A DNA stretch of 64,000 nucleotides from Escarpia spicata (Eukaryota; Annelida; Polychaeta; Sabellida; Siboglinidae). Each line of letters opens with the position of its first letter. Position 1 is the stretch's first letter. Positions 23,001 to 37,000 of the stretch are shown here, piece by piece. The stretch covers positions 49,019,909 to 49,083,908 of the forward strand of contig OZ023214.1 of NCBI GenBank assembly GCA_963995525.1. The letters run 5' to 3'. A model generated the notes under the pieces. The model made no database searches. It saw only the letters and a list, made by a program, of their open reading frames with translations, and was not told the DNA's origin. Both the position numbers and the translations under genes were made by a program.

Positions 23001-23690
23001 TTATGTTAACCAGAGTCGGGTCAGAACATGGCGGGAAGGTAGTCCAGCTAGTGTAGCAAAAGCCTAGCCAGCAACATTATTTCGTAGGGACTTTGTCATG
23101 ACGTCGCATTTTTGTAGTAGCGACGAGTGAAATGACGTCGTGATAACGAGAATGCAAGGACTTAAAAATGTTGCTACGACGCTGTGATATGACGTCACAT
23201 CGACGTAGTCATAGTCCGGGAGTCAACTCTATTAAACTGGTCCGAACCTTGTTTTTAATATATCAAGTAGTTTTCTTACTGCATTTTTACAGTATTTCGC
23301 CTGCTGATTTCAAATATGTCTGCAGAAATGCACGAAAACTTGAGCATTTAGTAAAATTTGCATTTTAAATATGGTAAGTACAAATAAGTAAAGCTGCCCA
23401 GCTGGAGGTCATTGCTAGGAAGTCATCAACACAGTCGAAAATACGAAGCAAAAATAACTTTTGTTGAAAACACAGTTGTTTTACTATAGCTGCACACAAA
23501 TACGAGCGACAAAATATACTCCAACGCAGACATATCCGTGCACTTCTGATAGCACAGAATAAAATAAATCTTTGTCAAAATAATGGATAGCTAACCTCTA
23601 CATAAAACTGACATCCCTTTGAAAAATGCAAAAATGCATGCGTAGACTGACGCAGAAGACAGGGTATAAGAGTCCGGGGCTGTACAAACA
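20056..23690. other. Intergenic DNA, no gene recognised
   Basis: Open frames of 60-94 codons occur (for example 20727-21011, with a CNTLCGLCQAC stretch) but none matches a family or has credible splice partners. No tRNA, rRNA or clear transposon end was seen. Confidence 0.4.
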
Positions 23691-23693
23691 GTT

Positions 23694-24081
23694 TCTTCTT
23701 CTTCTTCTTCTTCTTCTTCTTCTTCTTCTTCTTCTTCTTCTTCTTCTTCTTCTTCTTCTTCTTCTTCTTCTTCTTCTTCTTCTTCTTCTTCTTCTTCTTC
23801 TTCTTCTTCTTCTTCTTCTTCTTCTTCTTCTTCTTCTTCTTCTTCTTCTTCTTCTTCTTCTTCTTCTTCTTCTTCTTCTTCTTCTTCTTCTTCTTCTTCT
23901 TCTTCTTCTTCTTCTTCTTCTTCTTCTTCTTCTTCTTCTTCTTCTTCTTCTTCTTCTTCTTCTTCTTCTTCTTCTTCTTCTTCTTCTTCTTCTTCTTCTT
24001 CTTCTTCTTCTTCTTCTTCTTCTTCTTCTTCTTCTTCTTCTTCTTCTTCTTCTTCTTCTTCTTCTTCTTCTTCTTCTTCTT

Positions 24082-24112
<31 letters not shown>

Positions 24113-24166
24113 TTCTTCTTCTTATTCTTATTCTTATTCTTATTCTTATTCTTATTCTTCTTCTTC
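23694..24166. repeat. Long GAA/TTC triplet tract
   Basis: Pure (TTC)n from 23694 to 24111 (about 139 uninterrupted units), followed by TTATTC-interrupted repeats to 24166. Poly-Leu and poly-Lys frames here are artefacts. The tract ends about 4 bp before the first 1,354-bp tandem unit. Confidence 0.98.
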
Positions 24167-24170
24167 AACG

Positions 24171-27100
24171 CTTCCGCTTACTCTCAACGTTCTGAGGATA
24201 CAGGCAGTGGTTGGTGGGAAAAACAGGAACAGTGCTTTATGTACACAGGTTTTTTTGTTTATTTATTTAACACAAATAACATACAAATAACATGAATATA
24301 TATATAGAAGAGCTTGTTGTCTAGATTGTTGGGTATGTCAATGTCTGGATATACTTTTTGAAATCATCCAAGCTGTTTAGACTAACAATATGTTGAGGGA
24401 GGGAATTCCAAAGGCGAATGGCACTGGGGAAAAAAAGAAATGGTAGTTGCATCTGGAGTAAGCAATCTGGTACGATTGTGAATGTTGTTGTCTAGTGACA
24501 ACATTTGTAGGATTAACATTTATATAAGATTCAGATATTGATTTGTTGGTATTCTAACTAAGCCATTAGTTATATTGTGCATCATACAGAGTTTAACATC
24601 GGTTCGTCGGTCTGTTAGTGGTCTCCATCCTAATGTGTATAGCATGCCCGTCACGCTAGGATATGTTAAGGTGTCTATATCGGACATATCGGGCTGCACG
24701 GTGTTGAATCATTTCTATTTTGTTTATTTGTGTCTGCGTATACGGATCCCAGACGGTACAACAGTTTTCTAGGATAGGTCTAACAAAGGTGAAGTAGGTC
24801 GTCGGCGTCGCCGCCGTCCCCGCCACCGTCGCCGCCGTAGTCGTCGTCGCCATCGTCGTCGTTGTTATCGTCGCCGCCGCCGCAGTCGTCGACGTTGTTA
24901 ACCTTGTCAGTCGGTATCCAATTCAATATTCTGCATACGACTCTCTTCGTGAAAGTCAGTATTCTTTTCAGATTCTTTATGTCAGTTTCCACGTGGAAAT
25001 GAGAAATGCCTGTCTGTTCACGGATGTTTTGAGTCTTCTTCTGTGTTTGTTATCTTGGTGATGTTACTGCAAAGGTACAATATTTGCTCGGTTTGTTTCA
25101 CTGGATCCCTCCACATGGCGTATTCGTGTATATCTAACAGTAAATTTGTCGATTTTTTTTCCGTTCAAAATTGCTCAATTGTGACCACAGAACATTCGTT
25201 GTCATTACCTTGCCCGAGGTAATACAGCACCTGCTCAGTCCGGCCACTATTCCTATGTTTGGATGCCGATCCTAGATCGAACGATTCGGTATACAGATTA
25301 CGCCGAAATGTTTTGAATTTCGAACAAGGTGTCTTAGAACCGTACAAGCGTTGTTTATCGCATCGTCCTTGATGACTCAGCTTACGTCGCTATAATTCTT
25401 CATCTGCTTCTGCGTAATCGGAGAATGACGGAACAGTTGACTCGGCAACCAACAATGCGGAAGATACTGTTTACATGTGTTTGGAAAATGCCGTGGGACT
25501 CACAAAACACCACACCTTGGACAGCTTCCGCTTACTCTCAACGTTCTGAGGATACAGGCAGTGGTTGGTGGGAAAAACAGGAACAGTGCTTTATGTACAC
25601 AGGTTTTTTTGTTTATTTATTTAACACAAATAACATACAAATAACATGAATATATATATAGAAGAGCTTGTTGTCTAGATTGTTGGGTATGTCAATGTCT
25701 GGATATACTTTTTGAAATCATCCAAGCTGTTTAGACTAACAATATGTTGAGGGAGGGAATTCCAAAGGCGAATGGCACTGGGGGAAAAAAGAAATGGTAG
25801 TTGCATCTGGAGTAAGCAATCTGGTACGATTGTGAATGTTGTTGTCTAGTGACAACATTTGTAGGATTAACATTTATATAAGATTCAGATATTGATTTGT
25901 TGGTATTCTAACTAAGCCATTAGTTATATTGTGCATCATACAGAGTTTAACATCGGTTCGTCGGTCTGTTAGTGGTCTCCATCCTAATGTGTATAGCATG
26001 CCCGTCACGCTAGGATATGTTAAGGTGTCTATATCGGACATATCGGGCTGCACGGTGTTGAATCATTTCTATTTTGTTTATTTGTGTCTGCGTATACGGA
26101 TCCCAGACGGTACAACAGTTTTCTAGGATAGGTCTAACAAAGGTGAAGTAGGTCGTCGGCGTCGCCGCCGTCCCCGCCACCGTCGCCGCCGTAGTCGTCG
26201 TCGCCATCGTCGTCGTTGTTATCGTCGCCGCCGCCGCAGTCGTCGACGTTGTTAACCTTGTCAGTCGGTATCCAATTCAATATTCTGCATACGACTCTCT
26301 TCGTGAAAGTCAGTATTCTTTTCAGATTCTTTATGTCAGTTTCCACGTGGAAATGAGAAATGCCTGTCTGTTCACGGATGTTTTGAGTCTTCTTCTGTGT
26401 TTGTTATCTTGGTGATGTTACTGCAAAGGTACAATATTTGCTCGGTTTGTTTCACTGGATCCCTCCAGATGGCGTATTCGTGTATATCTAACAGTAAATT
26501 TGTCGATTTTTTTTCCGTTCAAAATTGCTCAATTGTGACCACAGAACATTCGTTGTCATTACCTTGCCCGAGGTAATACAGCACCTGCTCAGTCCGGCCA
26601 CTATTCCTATGTTTGGATGCCGATCCTAGATCGAACGATTCGGTATACAGATTACGCCGAAATGTTTTGAATTTCGAACAAGGTGTCTTAGAACCGTACA
26701 AGCGTTGTTTATCGCATCGTCCTTGATGACTCAGCTTACGTCGCTATAATTCTTCATCTGCTTCTGCGTAATCGGAGAATGACGGAACAGTTGACTCGGC
26801 AACCAACAATGCGGAAGATACTGTTTACATGTGTTTGGAAAATGCCGTGGGACTCACAAAACACCACACCTTGGACAGCTTCCGCTTACTCTCAACGTTC
26901 TGAGGATACAGGCAGTGGTTGGTGGGAAAAACAGGAACAGTGCTTTATGTACACAGGTTTTTTTGTTTATTTATTTAACACAAATAACATACAAATAACA
27001 TGAATATATATATAGAAGAGCTTGTTGTCTAGATTGTTGGGTATGTCAATGTCTGGATATACTTTTTGAAATCATCCAAGCTGTTTAGACTAACAATATG

Positions 27101-30100
27101 TTGAGGGAGGGAATTCCAAAGGCGAATGGCACTGGGGAAAAAAAGAAATGGTAGTTGCATCTGGAGTAAGCAATCTGGTACGATTGTGAATGTTGTTGTC
27201 TAGTGACAACATTTGTAGGATTAACATTTATATAAGATTCAGATATTGATTTGTTGGTATTCTAACTAAGCCATTAGTTATATTGTGCATCATACAGAGT
27301 TTAACATCGGTTCGTCGGTCTGTTAGTGGTCTCCATCCTAATGTGTATAGCATGCCCGTCACGCTAGGATATGTTAAGGTGTCTATATCGGACATATCGG
27401 GCTGCACGGTGTTGAATCATTTCTATTTTGTTTATTTGTGTCTGCGTATACGGATCCCAGACGGTACAACAGTTTTCTAGGATAGGTCTAACAAAGGTGA
27501 AGTAGGTCGTCGGCGTCGCCGCCGTCCCCGCCACCGTCGCCGCCGTAGTCGTCGTCGCCATCGTCGTCGTTGTTATCGTCGCCGCCGCCGCAGTCGTCGA
27601 CGTTGTTAACCTTGTCAGTCGGTATCCAATTCAATATTCTGCATACGACTCTCTTCGTGAAAGTCAGTATTCTTTTCAGATTCTTTATGTCAGTTTCCAC
27701 GTGGAAATGAGAAATGCCTGTCTGTTCACGGATGTTTTGAGTCTTCTTCTGTGTTTGTTATCTTGGTGATGTTACTGCAAAGGTACAATATTTGCTCGGT
27801 TTGTTTCACTGGATCCCTCCAGATGGCGTATTCGTGTATATCTAACAGTAAATTTGTCGATTTTTTTTCCGTTCAAAATTGCTCAATTGTGACCACAGAA
27901 CATTCGTTGTCATTACCTTGCCCGAGGTAATACAGCACCTGCTCAGTCCGGCCACTATTCCTATGTTTGGATGCCGATCCTAGATCGAACGATTCGGTAT
28001 ACAGATTACGCCGAAATGTTTTGAATTTCGAACAAGGTGTCTTAGAACCGTACAAGCGTTGTTTATCGCATCGTCCTTGATGACTCAGCTTACGTCGCTA
28101 TAATTCTTCATCTGCTTCTGCGTAATCGGAGAATGACGGAACAGTTGACTCGGCAACCAACAATGCGGAAGATACTGTTTACATGTGTTTGGAAAATGCC
28201 GTGGGACTCACAAAACACCACACCTTGGACAGCTTCCGCTTACTCTCAACGTTCTGAGGATACAGGCAGTGGTTGGTGGGAAAAACAGGAACAGTGCTTT
28301 ATGTACACAGGTTTTTTTGTTTATTTATTTAACACAAATAACATACAAATAACATGAATATATATATAGAAGAGCTTGTTGTCTAGATTGTTGGGTATGT
28401 CAATGTCTGGATATACTTTTTGAAATCATCCAAGCTGTTTAGACTAACAATATGTTGAGGGAGGGAATTCCAAAGGCGAATGGCACTGGGGGAAAAAAGA
28501 AATGGTAGTTGCATCTGGAGTAAGCAATCTGGTACGATTGTGAATGTTGTTGTCTAGTGACAACATTTGTAGGATTAACATTTATATAAGATTCAGATAT
28601 TGATTTGTTGGTATTCTAACTAAGCCATTAGTTATATTGTGCATCATACAGAGTTTAACATCGGTTCGTCGGTCTGTTAGTGGTCTCCATCCTAATGTGT
28701 ATAGCATGCCCGTCACGCTAGGATATGTTAAGGTGTCTATATCGGACATATCGGGCTGCACGGTGTTGAATCATTTCTATTTTGTTTATTTGTGTCTGCG
28801 TATACGGATCCCAGACGGTACAACAGTTTTCTAGGATAGGTCTAACAAAGGTGAAGTAGGTCGTCGGCGTCGCCGCCGTCCCCGCCACCGTCGCCGCCGT
28901 AGTCGTCGTCGCCATCGTCGTCGTTGTTATCGTCGCCGCCGCCGCAGTCGTCGACGTTGTTAACCTTGTCAGTCGGTATCCAATTCAATATTCTGCATAC
29001 GACTCTCTTCGTGAAAGTCAGTATTCTTTTCAGATTCTTTATGTCAGTTTCCACGTGGAAATGAGAAATGCCTGTCTGTTCACGGATGTTTTGAGTCTTC
29101 TTCTGTGTTTGTTATCTTGGTGATGTTACTGCAAAGGTACAATATTTGCTCGGTTTGTTTCACTGGATCCCTCCAGATGGCGTATTCTTGTATATCTAAC
29201 AGTAAATTTGTCGATTTTTTTTCCGTTCAAAATTGCTCAATTGTGACCACAGAACATTCGTTGTCATTACCTTGCCCGAGGTAATACAGCACCTGCTCAG
29301 TCCGGCCACTATTCCTATGTTTGGATGCCGATCCTAGATCGAACGATTCGGTATACAGATTACGCCGAAATGTTTTGAATTTCGAACAAGGTGTCTTAGA
29401 ACCGTACAAGCGTTGTTTATCGCATCGTCCTTGATGACTCAGCTTACGTCGCTATAATTCTTCATCTGCTTCTGCGTAATCGGAGAATGACGGAACAGTT
29501 GACTCGGCAACCAACAATGCGGAAGATACTGTTTACATGTGTTTGGAAAATGCCGTGGGACTCACAAAACACCACACCTTGGACAGCTTCCGCTTACTCT
29601 CAACGTTCTGAGGATACAGGCAGTGGTTGGTGGGAAAAACAGGAACAGTGCTTTATGTACACAGGTTTTTTTGTTTATTTATTTAACACAAATAACATAC
29701 AAATAACATGAATATATATATAGAAGAGCTTGTTGTCTAGATTGTTGGGTATGTCAATGTCTGGATATACTTTTTGAAATCATCCAAGCTGTTTAGACTA
29801 ACAATATGTTGAGGGAGGGAATTCCAAAGGCGAATGGCACTGGGGGAAAAAAGAAATGGTAGTTGCATCTGGAGTAAGCAATCTGGTACGATTGTGAATG
29901 TTGTTGTCTAGTGACAACATTTGTAGGATTAACATTTATATAAGATTCAGATATTGATTTGTTGGTATTCTAACTAAGCCATTAGTTATATTGTGCATCA
30001 TACAGAGTTTAACATCGGTTCGTCGGTCTGTTAGTGGTCTCCATCCTAATGTGTATAGCATGCCCGTCACGCTAGGATATGTTAAGGTGTCTATATCGGA

Positions 30101-30916
30101 CATATCGGGCTGCACGGTGTTGAATCATTTCTATTTTGTTTATTTGTGTCTGCGTATACGGATCCCAGACGGTACAACAGTTTTCTAGGATAGGTCTAAC
30201 AAAGGTGAAGTAGGTCGTCGGCGTCGCCGCCGTCCCCGCCACCGTCGCCGCCGTAGTCGTCGTCGCCATCGTCGTCGTTGTTATCGTCGCCGCCGCCGCA
30301 GTCGTCGACGTTGTTAACCTTGTCAGTCGGTATCCAATTCAATATTCTGCATACGACTCTCTTCGTGAAAGTCAGTATTCTTTTCAGATTCTTTATGTCA
30401 GTTTCCACGTGGAAATGAGAAATGCCTGTCTGTTCACGGATGTTTTGAGTCTTCTTCTGTGTTTGTTATCTTGGTGATGTTACTGCAAAGGTACAATATT
30501 TGCTCGGTTTGTTTCACTGGATCCCTCCAGATGGCGTATTCGTGTATATCTAACAGTAAATTTGTCGAATTTTTTTCCGTTCAAAATTGCTCAATTGTGA
30601 CCACAGAACATTCGTTGTCATTACCTTGGCCGAGGTAATACAGCACCTGCTCAGTCCGGCCACTATTCCTATGTTTGGATGCCGATCCTAGATCGAACGA
30701 TTCGGTATACAGATTACGCCGAAATGTTTTGAATTTCGAACAAGGTGTCTTAGAACCGTACAAGCGTTGTTTATCGCATCGTCCTTGATGACTCAGCTTA
30801 CGTCGCTATAATTAAGAATGACGGAACAGTTGACTCGGCAACCAACAATGCGGAAGATACTGTTTACATGTGTTTGGAAAATGCCGTGGGACTCACAAAA
30901 CACCACACCTTGGACA
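24171..30916. repeat. Tandem array of five 1,354-bp units (LINE tail plus upstream promoter sequence)
   Basis: Units start at CTTCCGCTTACTC at 24171, 25525, 26879, 28233 and 29587. The last unit lacks about 23 bp near 30813 and ends at 30916, 10 bp before the TATA box of gene A. Units are nearly identical. The few variants include GGGG/GGGGG before a poly-A run (units 1 and 3 versus 2, 4, 5), CACATGG in unit 1 versus CAGATGG, and TTCTTGT in unit 4. Each unit carries, on the minus strand, the 3' part of a LINE reverse transcriptase interrupted by a GCC/GTC-rich expansion. Confidence 0.95.
24300..24992 (-). pseudogene. LINE RT C-terminal remnant within the tandem unit (unit 1; repeated every 1,354 bp)
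   Basis: Minus-strand pieces read TYFTFVRPILENCCTVWDPY then INKIEMIQHRAARYV, typical of the thumb/C-terminal region of CR1/Jockey-group LINE ORF2. Beyond a frame break come GWRPLTDRRTDVKLCMMHN and ISFFPQCHSPLEFPP-like sequence, the usual LINE tail. A CGCCGC/GTCGTC expansion (24790-24895) encodes Asp/Gly runs and breaks the frame. Copies lie at +1354, +2708, +4062 and +5416. Confidence 0.75.
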
Positions 30917-30926
30917 ACGGCATCTT

Positions 30927-30932
30927 TATAAA
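30927..30932 (+). promoter_or_regulatory. TATA box of gene A
   Basis: TATAAA within CTTTATAAAGG, 84 bp before the start codon. The paralogue has CTTTATAAAGA at 58948-58953 in the same relative place, within a conserved block. Confidence 0.7.
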
Positions 30933-31015
30933 GGAGCGTGCCACGATGCCAGTCACAATCTTCAGCAGACAGGGACAGGAGACGAGACAGCAAATTTCGC
31001 GAGACCTACAGCAAC

Positions 31016-31033
31016 ATGAGCGGTCCAAAGTTG
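31016..31033 (+). CDS. Gene A exon 1 (start codon)
   Basis: ATG plus five codons (MSGPKL), then GTAAGT. Supported by the matching first exon of gene B (MSGTQL), the TATA box and similar 5' UTR length. Confidence 0.8.
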
Positions 31034-34000
31034 GTAAGTGCCATGACGTTGATATTCGGGATTGCTCACTAAGATGCGGCGTATTAGGCTTCACAAGACA
31101 CCGACTACATTGAAACTGTCTTATTGGGGAAACATTGCAAGGTTATTAAAATATTTGTATTTCTTACGTGAATGACCAAATGCTAGTTGGTAAAGAAAAG
31201 TATAAAATACCGTTATACGTTTTATTTATTTACTGAAATTTTTTTCTTTATTTAGTTATATATTGTTTATTTGTATCATATATATATATATATATATATT
31301 AGTTCCTAATGTCACAGTTGTATTATCTATGATAATTATTTAGTAATATACGACTAACACTACTTAAGAATATCCCGGGTTTGAGGACTTTCGTATACTG
31401 GATAGGAGGACATTGTAATGTTATTACAATATTTTTATTTGTTACAAGAATGTCAAAATGTAAGTTGGTAGAAAAAAGTACATACGCAAGACGTTTTACT
31501 TATTTATTTAAATTGTTTTATACAGTTATATGTTATTTATGTTTAACTTGACTTTGTTTAACGTTGTATTTTCATGATAACTAGTTAGTATTATACAATT
31601 AGCACTACTTAAATAATTATATCCATGGTTACCGGACATTCATAAAACAAAATCTCGTGTTTTACTTCATTAGGCGTGTGCTGCGCATATCTTCATGAGA
31701 AACATTTACTTGTTTGTAGAATTCGTGTTTGGTGGTCGTGCTGCTGGTTGCAGTGAGCGCGCACTACAGCTATGGTAAGTTCACGTATGCGTTACTTATT
31801 CACACATTTTGGTTCCATCTGTTGATTGTGGGTGCTTCTGGGTACTTGTTTCTTGTTGTCGTCTAGATACTAAGCGCAACATTGGCTAAAGTTATTGACT
31901 TTTTGACTATATAACGACAACAGGTACGATATAAATAAATCCATGTTATATAATTAACACAGTTGACGTTTATTGCAATGCAATACTTGCATGTCTTCGT
32001 AGGCTTCTGTTTCGTGGTATAATTTATAGAGTTATCAGTAATGAACTACTTCTATTTTTTATAAAGTTATATATGTAATCCATGTTGTTTCACAGGAATG
32101 ATGCACATTACTTAATGTGTTACTTTGATTATTCGTGTAATAATCAAAGTAACATTAAATTATATTATAAGCTAGTTTTTTTGTGAAACGATCTTGCTGA
32201 TAGCATAATAATCTATCGTCGTAAAAAATCAATTGACTTATTACGGGTCTATTTAAAAGAATGCTATTCTCGATGGGCTTTAGTTGAGTTGTGTCGCTAT
32301 CTACTTTTAAATCTTACAGTTTGCGAAATATATTCGACATAGCCATTCCTTTTGAAATTACAATCACTTATATTGGTAACAATGTCGAATCTACATATTG
32401 TTACTTTTAAATACATATCTGTGATGACCATACCGTTCAACCGATGTCATACTACCACCTATCCTTTATGTAGGCGAACTTGTGCCACAAATTAAATAAC
32501 AATAAACAGGCCAATTGTTGTTGAAACGGAGTTACCCCTGGGTTCCTCCAACTACGTCATTGTCACTTTGTCGCGGTCCTGCAGGAGCTGGCGAGCATCA
32601 CAGCAACTGCACGCAGAGTTCTGACTGCAAGTTCGCCAACAGCTATTGCCAGAAGTACGACGAATGCAAGATGGGGCTGTGTGAATGCTCCAACGACTAT
32701 GAATACGAATACGGCATGTGCAGGAAGTGTGAGTACTTTCCAAAGATGCGTCATATAGACCGACAATCAATAACGTTCCATGTAGCCAGCTAACTTATAA
32801 TAACAAAACTGCTATACTATACTAATTGTCTGAGGAGTAACACACAATTCGTCATAACATTCTTATTTTCATATCCAAATGTGCGTTGTCCCTGTACGTT
32901 AGTTCAACATATTGCTAAGATGGCAGCATCAGTACTAATGGCGTTCCATTAGAGCGACGCTGAACGTAATTCTCCTGGTCTTAGTCAATTACTGCCCTCG
33001 TTTTTGTCCACATCGTTTCGTCTGCGTGATAGGCGATGCGATATGGATAAGAAAAAGATATGGTCTGCCATCAACCGAGACATGGGAATTACAAACGTCG
33101 TACGTATTCAACGTAACGTAATTCTTCCAGAATGTCCATAGTCACGATGATCCCATCTCAACAAGATAGGAACAAGCCTAACAGTAAATGTCATGCTTTG
33201 ATATGACAATAAGAATTTTATGCTGCGTTCACACAGAGCGTAAGCGGTTTAACTAAGCGACTTAACTTCACGTGTACGACAATTGTGTAGCTTGGAACAG
33301 TTGTAGAAAAGACGCGTGGCGTTGCGAACAATTGTAAACCGGTTTATTGTTAAGCCTCTTAAAGTATTCTGTGTGAATACGACATAAGTGAACAAAAATT
33401 TACTATCCTGAAGAATGTTCAGTAACCTAACGTACAACGGTTTTGTTAAGACGACGTCATAATATAGTAAAGTGAACTAAAGGTGTGTGTAGGCTTCTCG
33501 TGATTATTCGAAGTAAAGAGCGATTATCGACGTGTTACGGCATTTGAGGAGATGAGTGGACGTTCAGATATAATATGCCGTATTTCCCAAACAAATGTCT
33601 TATTCTGATTGTACCCGGGGAAATATGAGTATTCTGTTTTGAAACGATCGAATGAGGAAAAGTGCCAAGGAAAACTATGACACCCATGTTCAGAACACAT
33701 AGCATAATCAATTGATTTATTGAAGTAATAAATGCGTTTATACAGCAAATGGCTCATTGCGTGGATGAAACTAATGTGTGTGTTGTGTTTGCTCGTGTTG
33801 TTCAGTGGTTCAGATTGGAGAACGTTGCAACCCGAACGAGGACACCTGCTACGGTCTGCACTCGTCATGCAAGGGTATCTGCGCGTGTCACCGTGGCTTC
33901 AAGGCGGCTGAAGACAAGAAGTCGTGCGTCGGCCACAAGTACGGAGAAGCTTGCAACGAACACTCGGAGTTCGCACCCTACATCGCTGACGGCAACGAGA

Positions 34001-37000
34001 TCTGGGACTACCATTACTGCAACGAAGGTGGGTGTCTCCAAATGGCACAAGCTATCGAATGATTAATACCGATATATAATAATACGATAACATTGGAACA
34101 ATATGGTGTTATCTCCTGCCAGACGACGAGTACACGCCTCTCGTTTATGGATAAAATGTCAACTTAATATATGTGGCACTGGTACCGACTGCCCATTTTA
34201 CTTTGATGGTTTAAAAATGAAACAGAGTAAAAAAGGCTCCAGTTAGCCCACATTATTGGTCCTGACACTCACCAGGCTATGATAAAAGATATGTGTCATG
34301 ATTTTATATGGCGTGTAAATGCATTATCTGCTAATTTTGGGTTTTGTAATATAAACATAAAACGTAAATTATCTATGTCGTACTGTACATCTTTCTATGG
34401 TTTATGTATGTGGAACTTACAAAACAAACATCTTAAAATTAATATGTTTTATACTACGTGGCGCAAAGGTATCTGAAAAATGTTTAAGCAACCAGTTTGC
34501 ACGCATTGAAACCACGTTTAGCAGACTGTTTACCGATTCAAATTCAAATTGTGAATCGAATGGTACGATTTATGCAGAGTTGCTTGAAATGCAGTAACTC
34601 CAGTTTGAAAATGCTCTCTCATCTAGCCCTACAAAGTAGTGGGTCATACATGTCTAAAAGTTTTTAAAATATCATGTCCAAATTCAAACTTGATGCCATG
34701 ACATTCTTTAGAATGAAGTCTAAACAGTTTTATGGTATGATTCAAGACCAATGGAGTGGCTAGATTATGAACTAGTGTGTAGAGTCTAATTTGCAAAAGA
34801 TGCGTTACATAATATAGATAATGCGGGTAGCACTTCTTTTTTAGTCATTGCTGAGCTGCGCTCATTGCTTACTGTTTTATATATACAGTAATTTATATAC
34901 ATTGATTTAGTCGAATTGTACAGTTTTTAGTACGAATAAATGTATTATCATATACTGTTGCAATGTCTCTACTGCAAACCTCCCCGTGATCTTAAGGAAA
35001 TACTATGAATAATCCATATGTTAGAAGGGAGCAATGCATTTCTAAATTAATTGTACAACAATTATTTTAGCTTTTCACCTATTTGACGCAAATGTGTTAC
35101 TAGTGTAAGGTTTACAAAAAATGTTGCGTACCTTCAATCATACATTGTTCTTCTTTTCAGCAAAAGGTTTGAAATGCGACACCACGACAGGAGGCGCTAC
35201 AAGCGGCAAATGTATTTGTAAAACAGGCTGGAAACGGGTGATGGACCACTGCGAAGGACGTAGGTACATCATGCTATGCCCTAGATATAAGATAATATAC
35301 TACCTCACAGTAGAAATGTTTTTTAGATGTACTCATTTTATACTGTAGTCCGTTATGGTCAGATGTCCGCAATAGAAGGTGTTGAATGGTGACGTGTAGA
35401 CAACACGCCCATGGAACCTGATCGATAACAATTACACACTTCTGCTTCTGTGTTTAACATTTCTTTCGTTATTTTAAGAATATTGGTGAACTTATAACGT
35501 TGGGTATTCATTAATCATGATAGTGTTTATTTGATTGGTAAAGCAATGGCTGCAAAAGATTAGAGGGCGGGGTTGAGAGTCAAAGGAAGCATGACGTTTA
35601 TGATGGATGTGATATTTGAATTCAGAAGGCTGATGGATATAGTCTATCGGGGCTAAGGAGTAGTTGCGTTTGGTCGCAGTCTCAAAACATGCTAAGCATT
35701 ACTAGCGTGTGAAACATTACGTTAATGCAAATTGACGCCAATAGCCATTTTGGATAGTAAATGTCCCATACCATATATGTTGGCGGTTTGAAACAATGTT
35801 AAATGTATAACTTTATTGGGATTTTGCGATTTTATGAGACCGTCACTAAATTATCTGACCGTTCGTCTGCACTACTAAACTAATTCTGATATTGTTATAG
35901 TCAAGAAAGGCGAGACCTGTTCTATGAGCGCGGAGTGCGCCTCCACTTACATATGCAACAACGGCACGTGCAGCTGCGGCACGGGCAAGAAAGAGCTCAC
36001 CATCAAGCATACCCACGCCGATGGAGTAGTGATCACACAGTCGCGCTGTGTCAACGATAAAGGTAACCAGGCGTACAGTAAAGCTATATGTGCAATGTGT
36101 TTACATCATATTTTAAATGTGTTTATATCATATTTTTTTATATGTTAATGCATCAGTAAGGCTAATAAAGTAACAAACGCCCGCCAACGATGTGTTATTA
36201 AGCATAACGCACACCGCCTCGGATGTCAATTGTAACATCATCAACCCAATCACTACTCGCCATAAATACGCTAACTTTCCTGGCAGTCTGGCAGAATCTC
36301 ATCCCAGGCATCGAGGTCCACTCGCCTTATCTTACGTCCATTCGCTTCCCTGACCAATGGCCTGAAAATTACAAATTGGCGACGCATTTAATAAAATAAT
36401 TAAGGCAGTTCTCCTCGTTCTTTAATCTAGCACATAGACCAGCATATGGCACGAGTCGCATTGTTCACCGGTATATAATATTACGTCTTGCCATTCAATG
36501 TCTCCGAGAAGGCTATGCCAATGCCACAATGACAGTGATGTTTCCAGTGAAACGGCGATATCTACTGATCATGATTTTGTACTGCTATGTTGCAGCTAAG
36601 TTTGGTCTGTCGGCGAAGTCTTCGTGCACTCAGAGCTATATCACACAGCTGCCCTCGTACCGAACTAAGTGGTGGGACTCCGGAGAGAATGACAAGATCT
36701 GTGGCGACAACCTGAGGTGTGCCACTTGCGTCGAGTCGGCGAACGCGAAGAACGACAACACAGTCTGTCTCTCTGGTAAGTGATATCGCACGGGTTTCCC
36801 TTACATAATTATTTAGCTATATTATCGCAGAGAAAATTAATTAACCATTACATTATAATTAAAGTTAGGCAGATGACCTCCGTCAAGCTTCACCATGGCA
36901 AACATGTTTACATATGTAATTACATTACTAACACAGCATACATCAGTCATATGTTTCTGTTTATTGTTCCTTCTTGTTAAACAACTTAGCTTTTTGCTTA

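Noticed and set aside
23575..24195. Poly-Leu and poly-Lys proteins of about 190 residues
   Set aside because: Translation of a TTC/GAA triplet tract.
24575..30763. Repeated 60-74 codon frames every 1,354 bp as a gene cluster
   Set aside because: They are short frames in a tandem repeat of a LINE tail; the RT frame is broken by a GCC-rich expansion.
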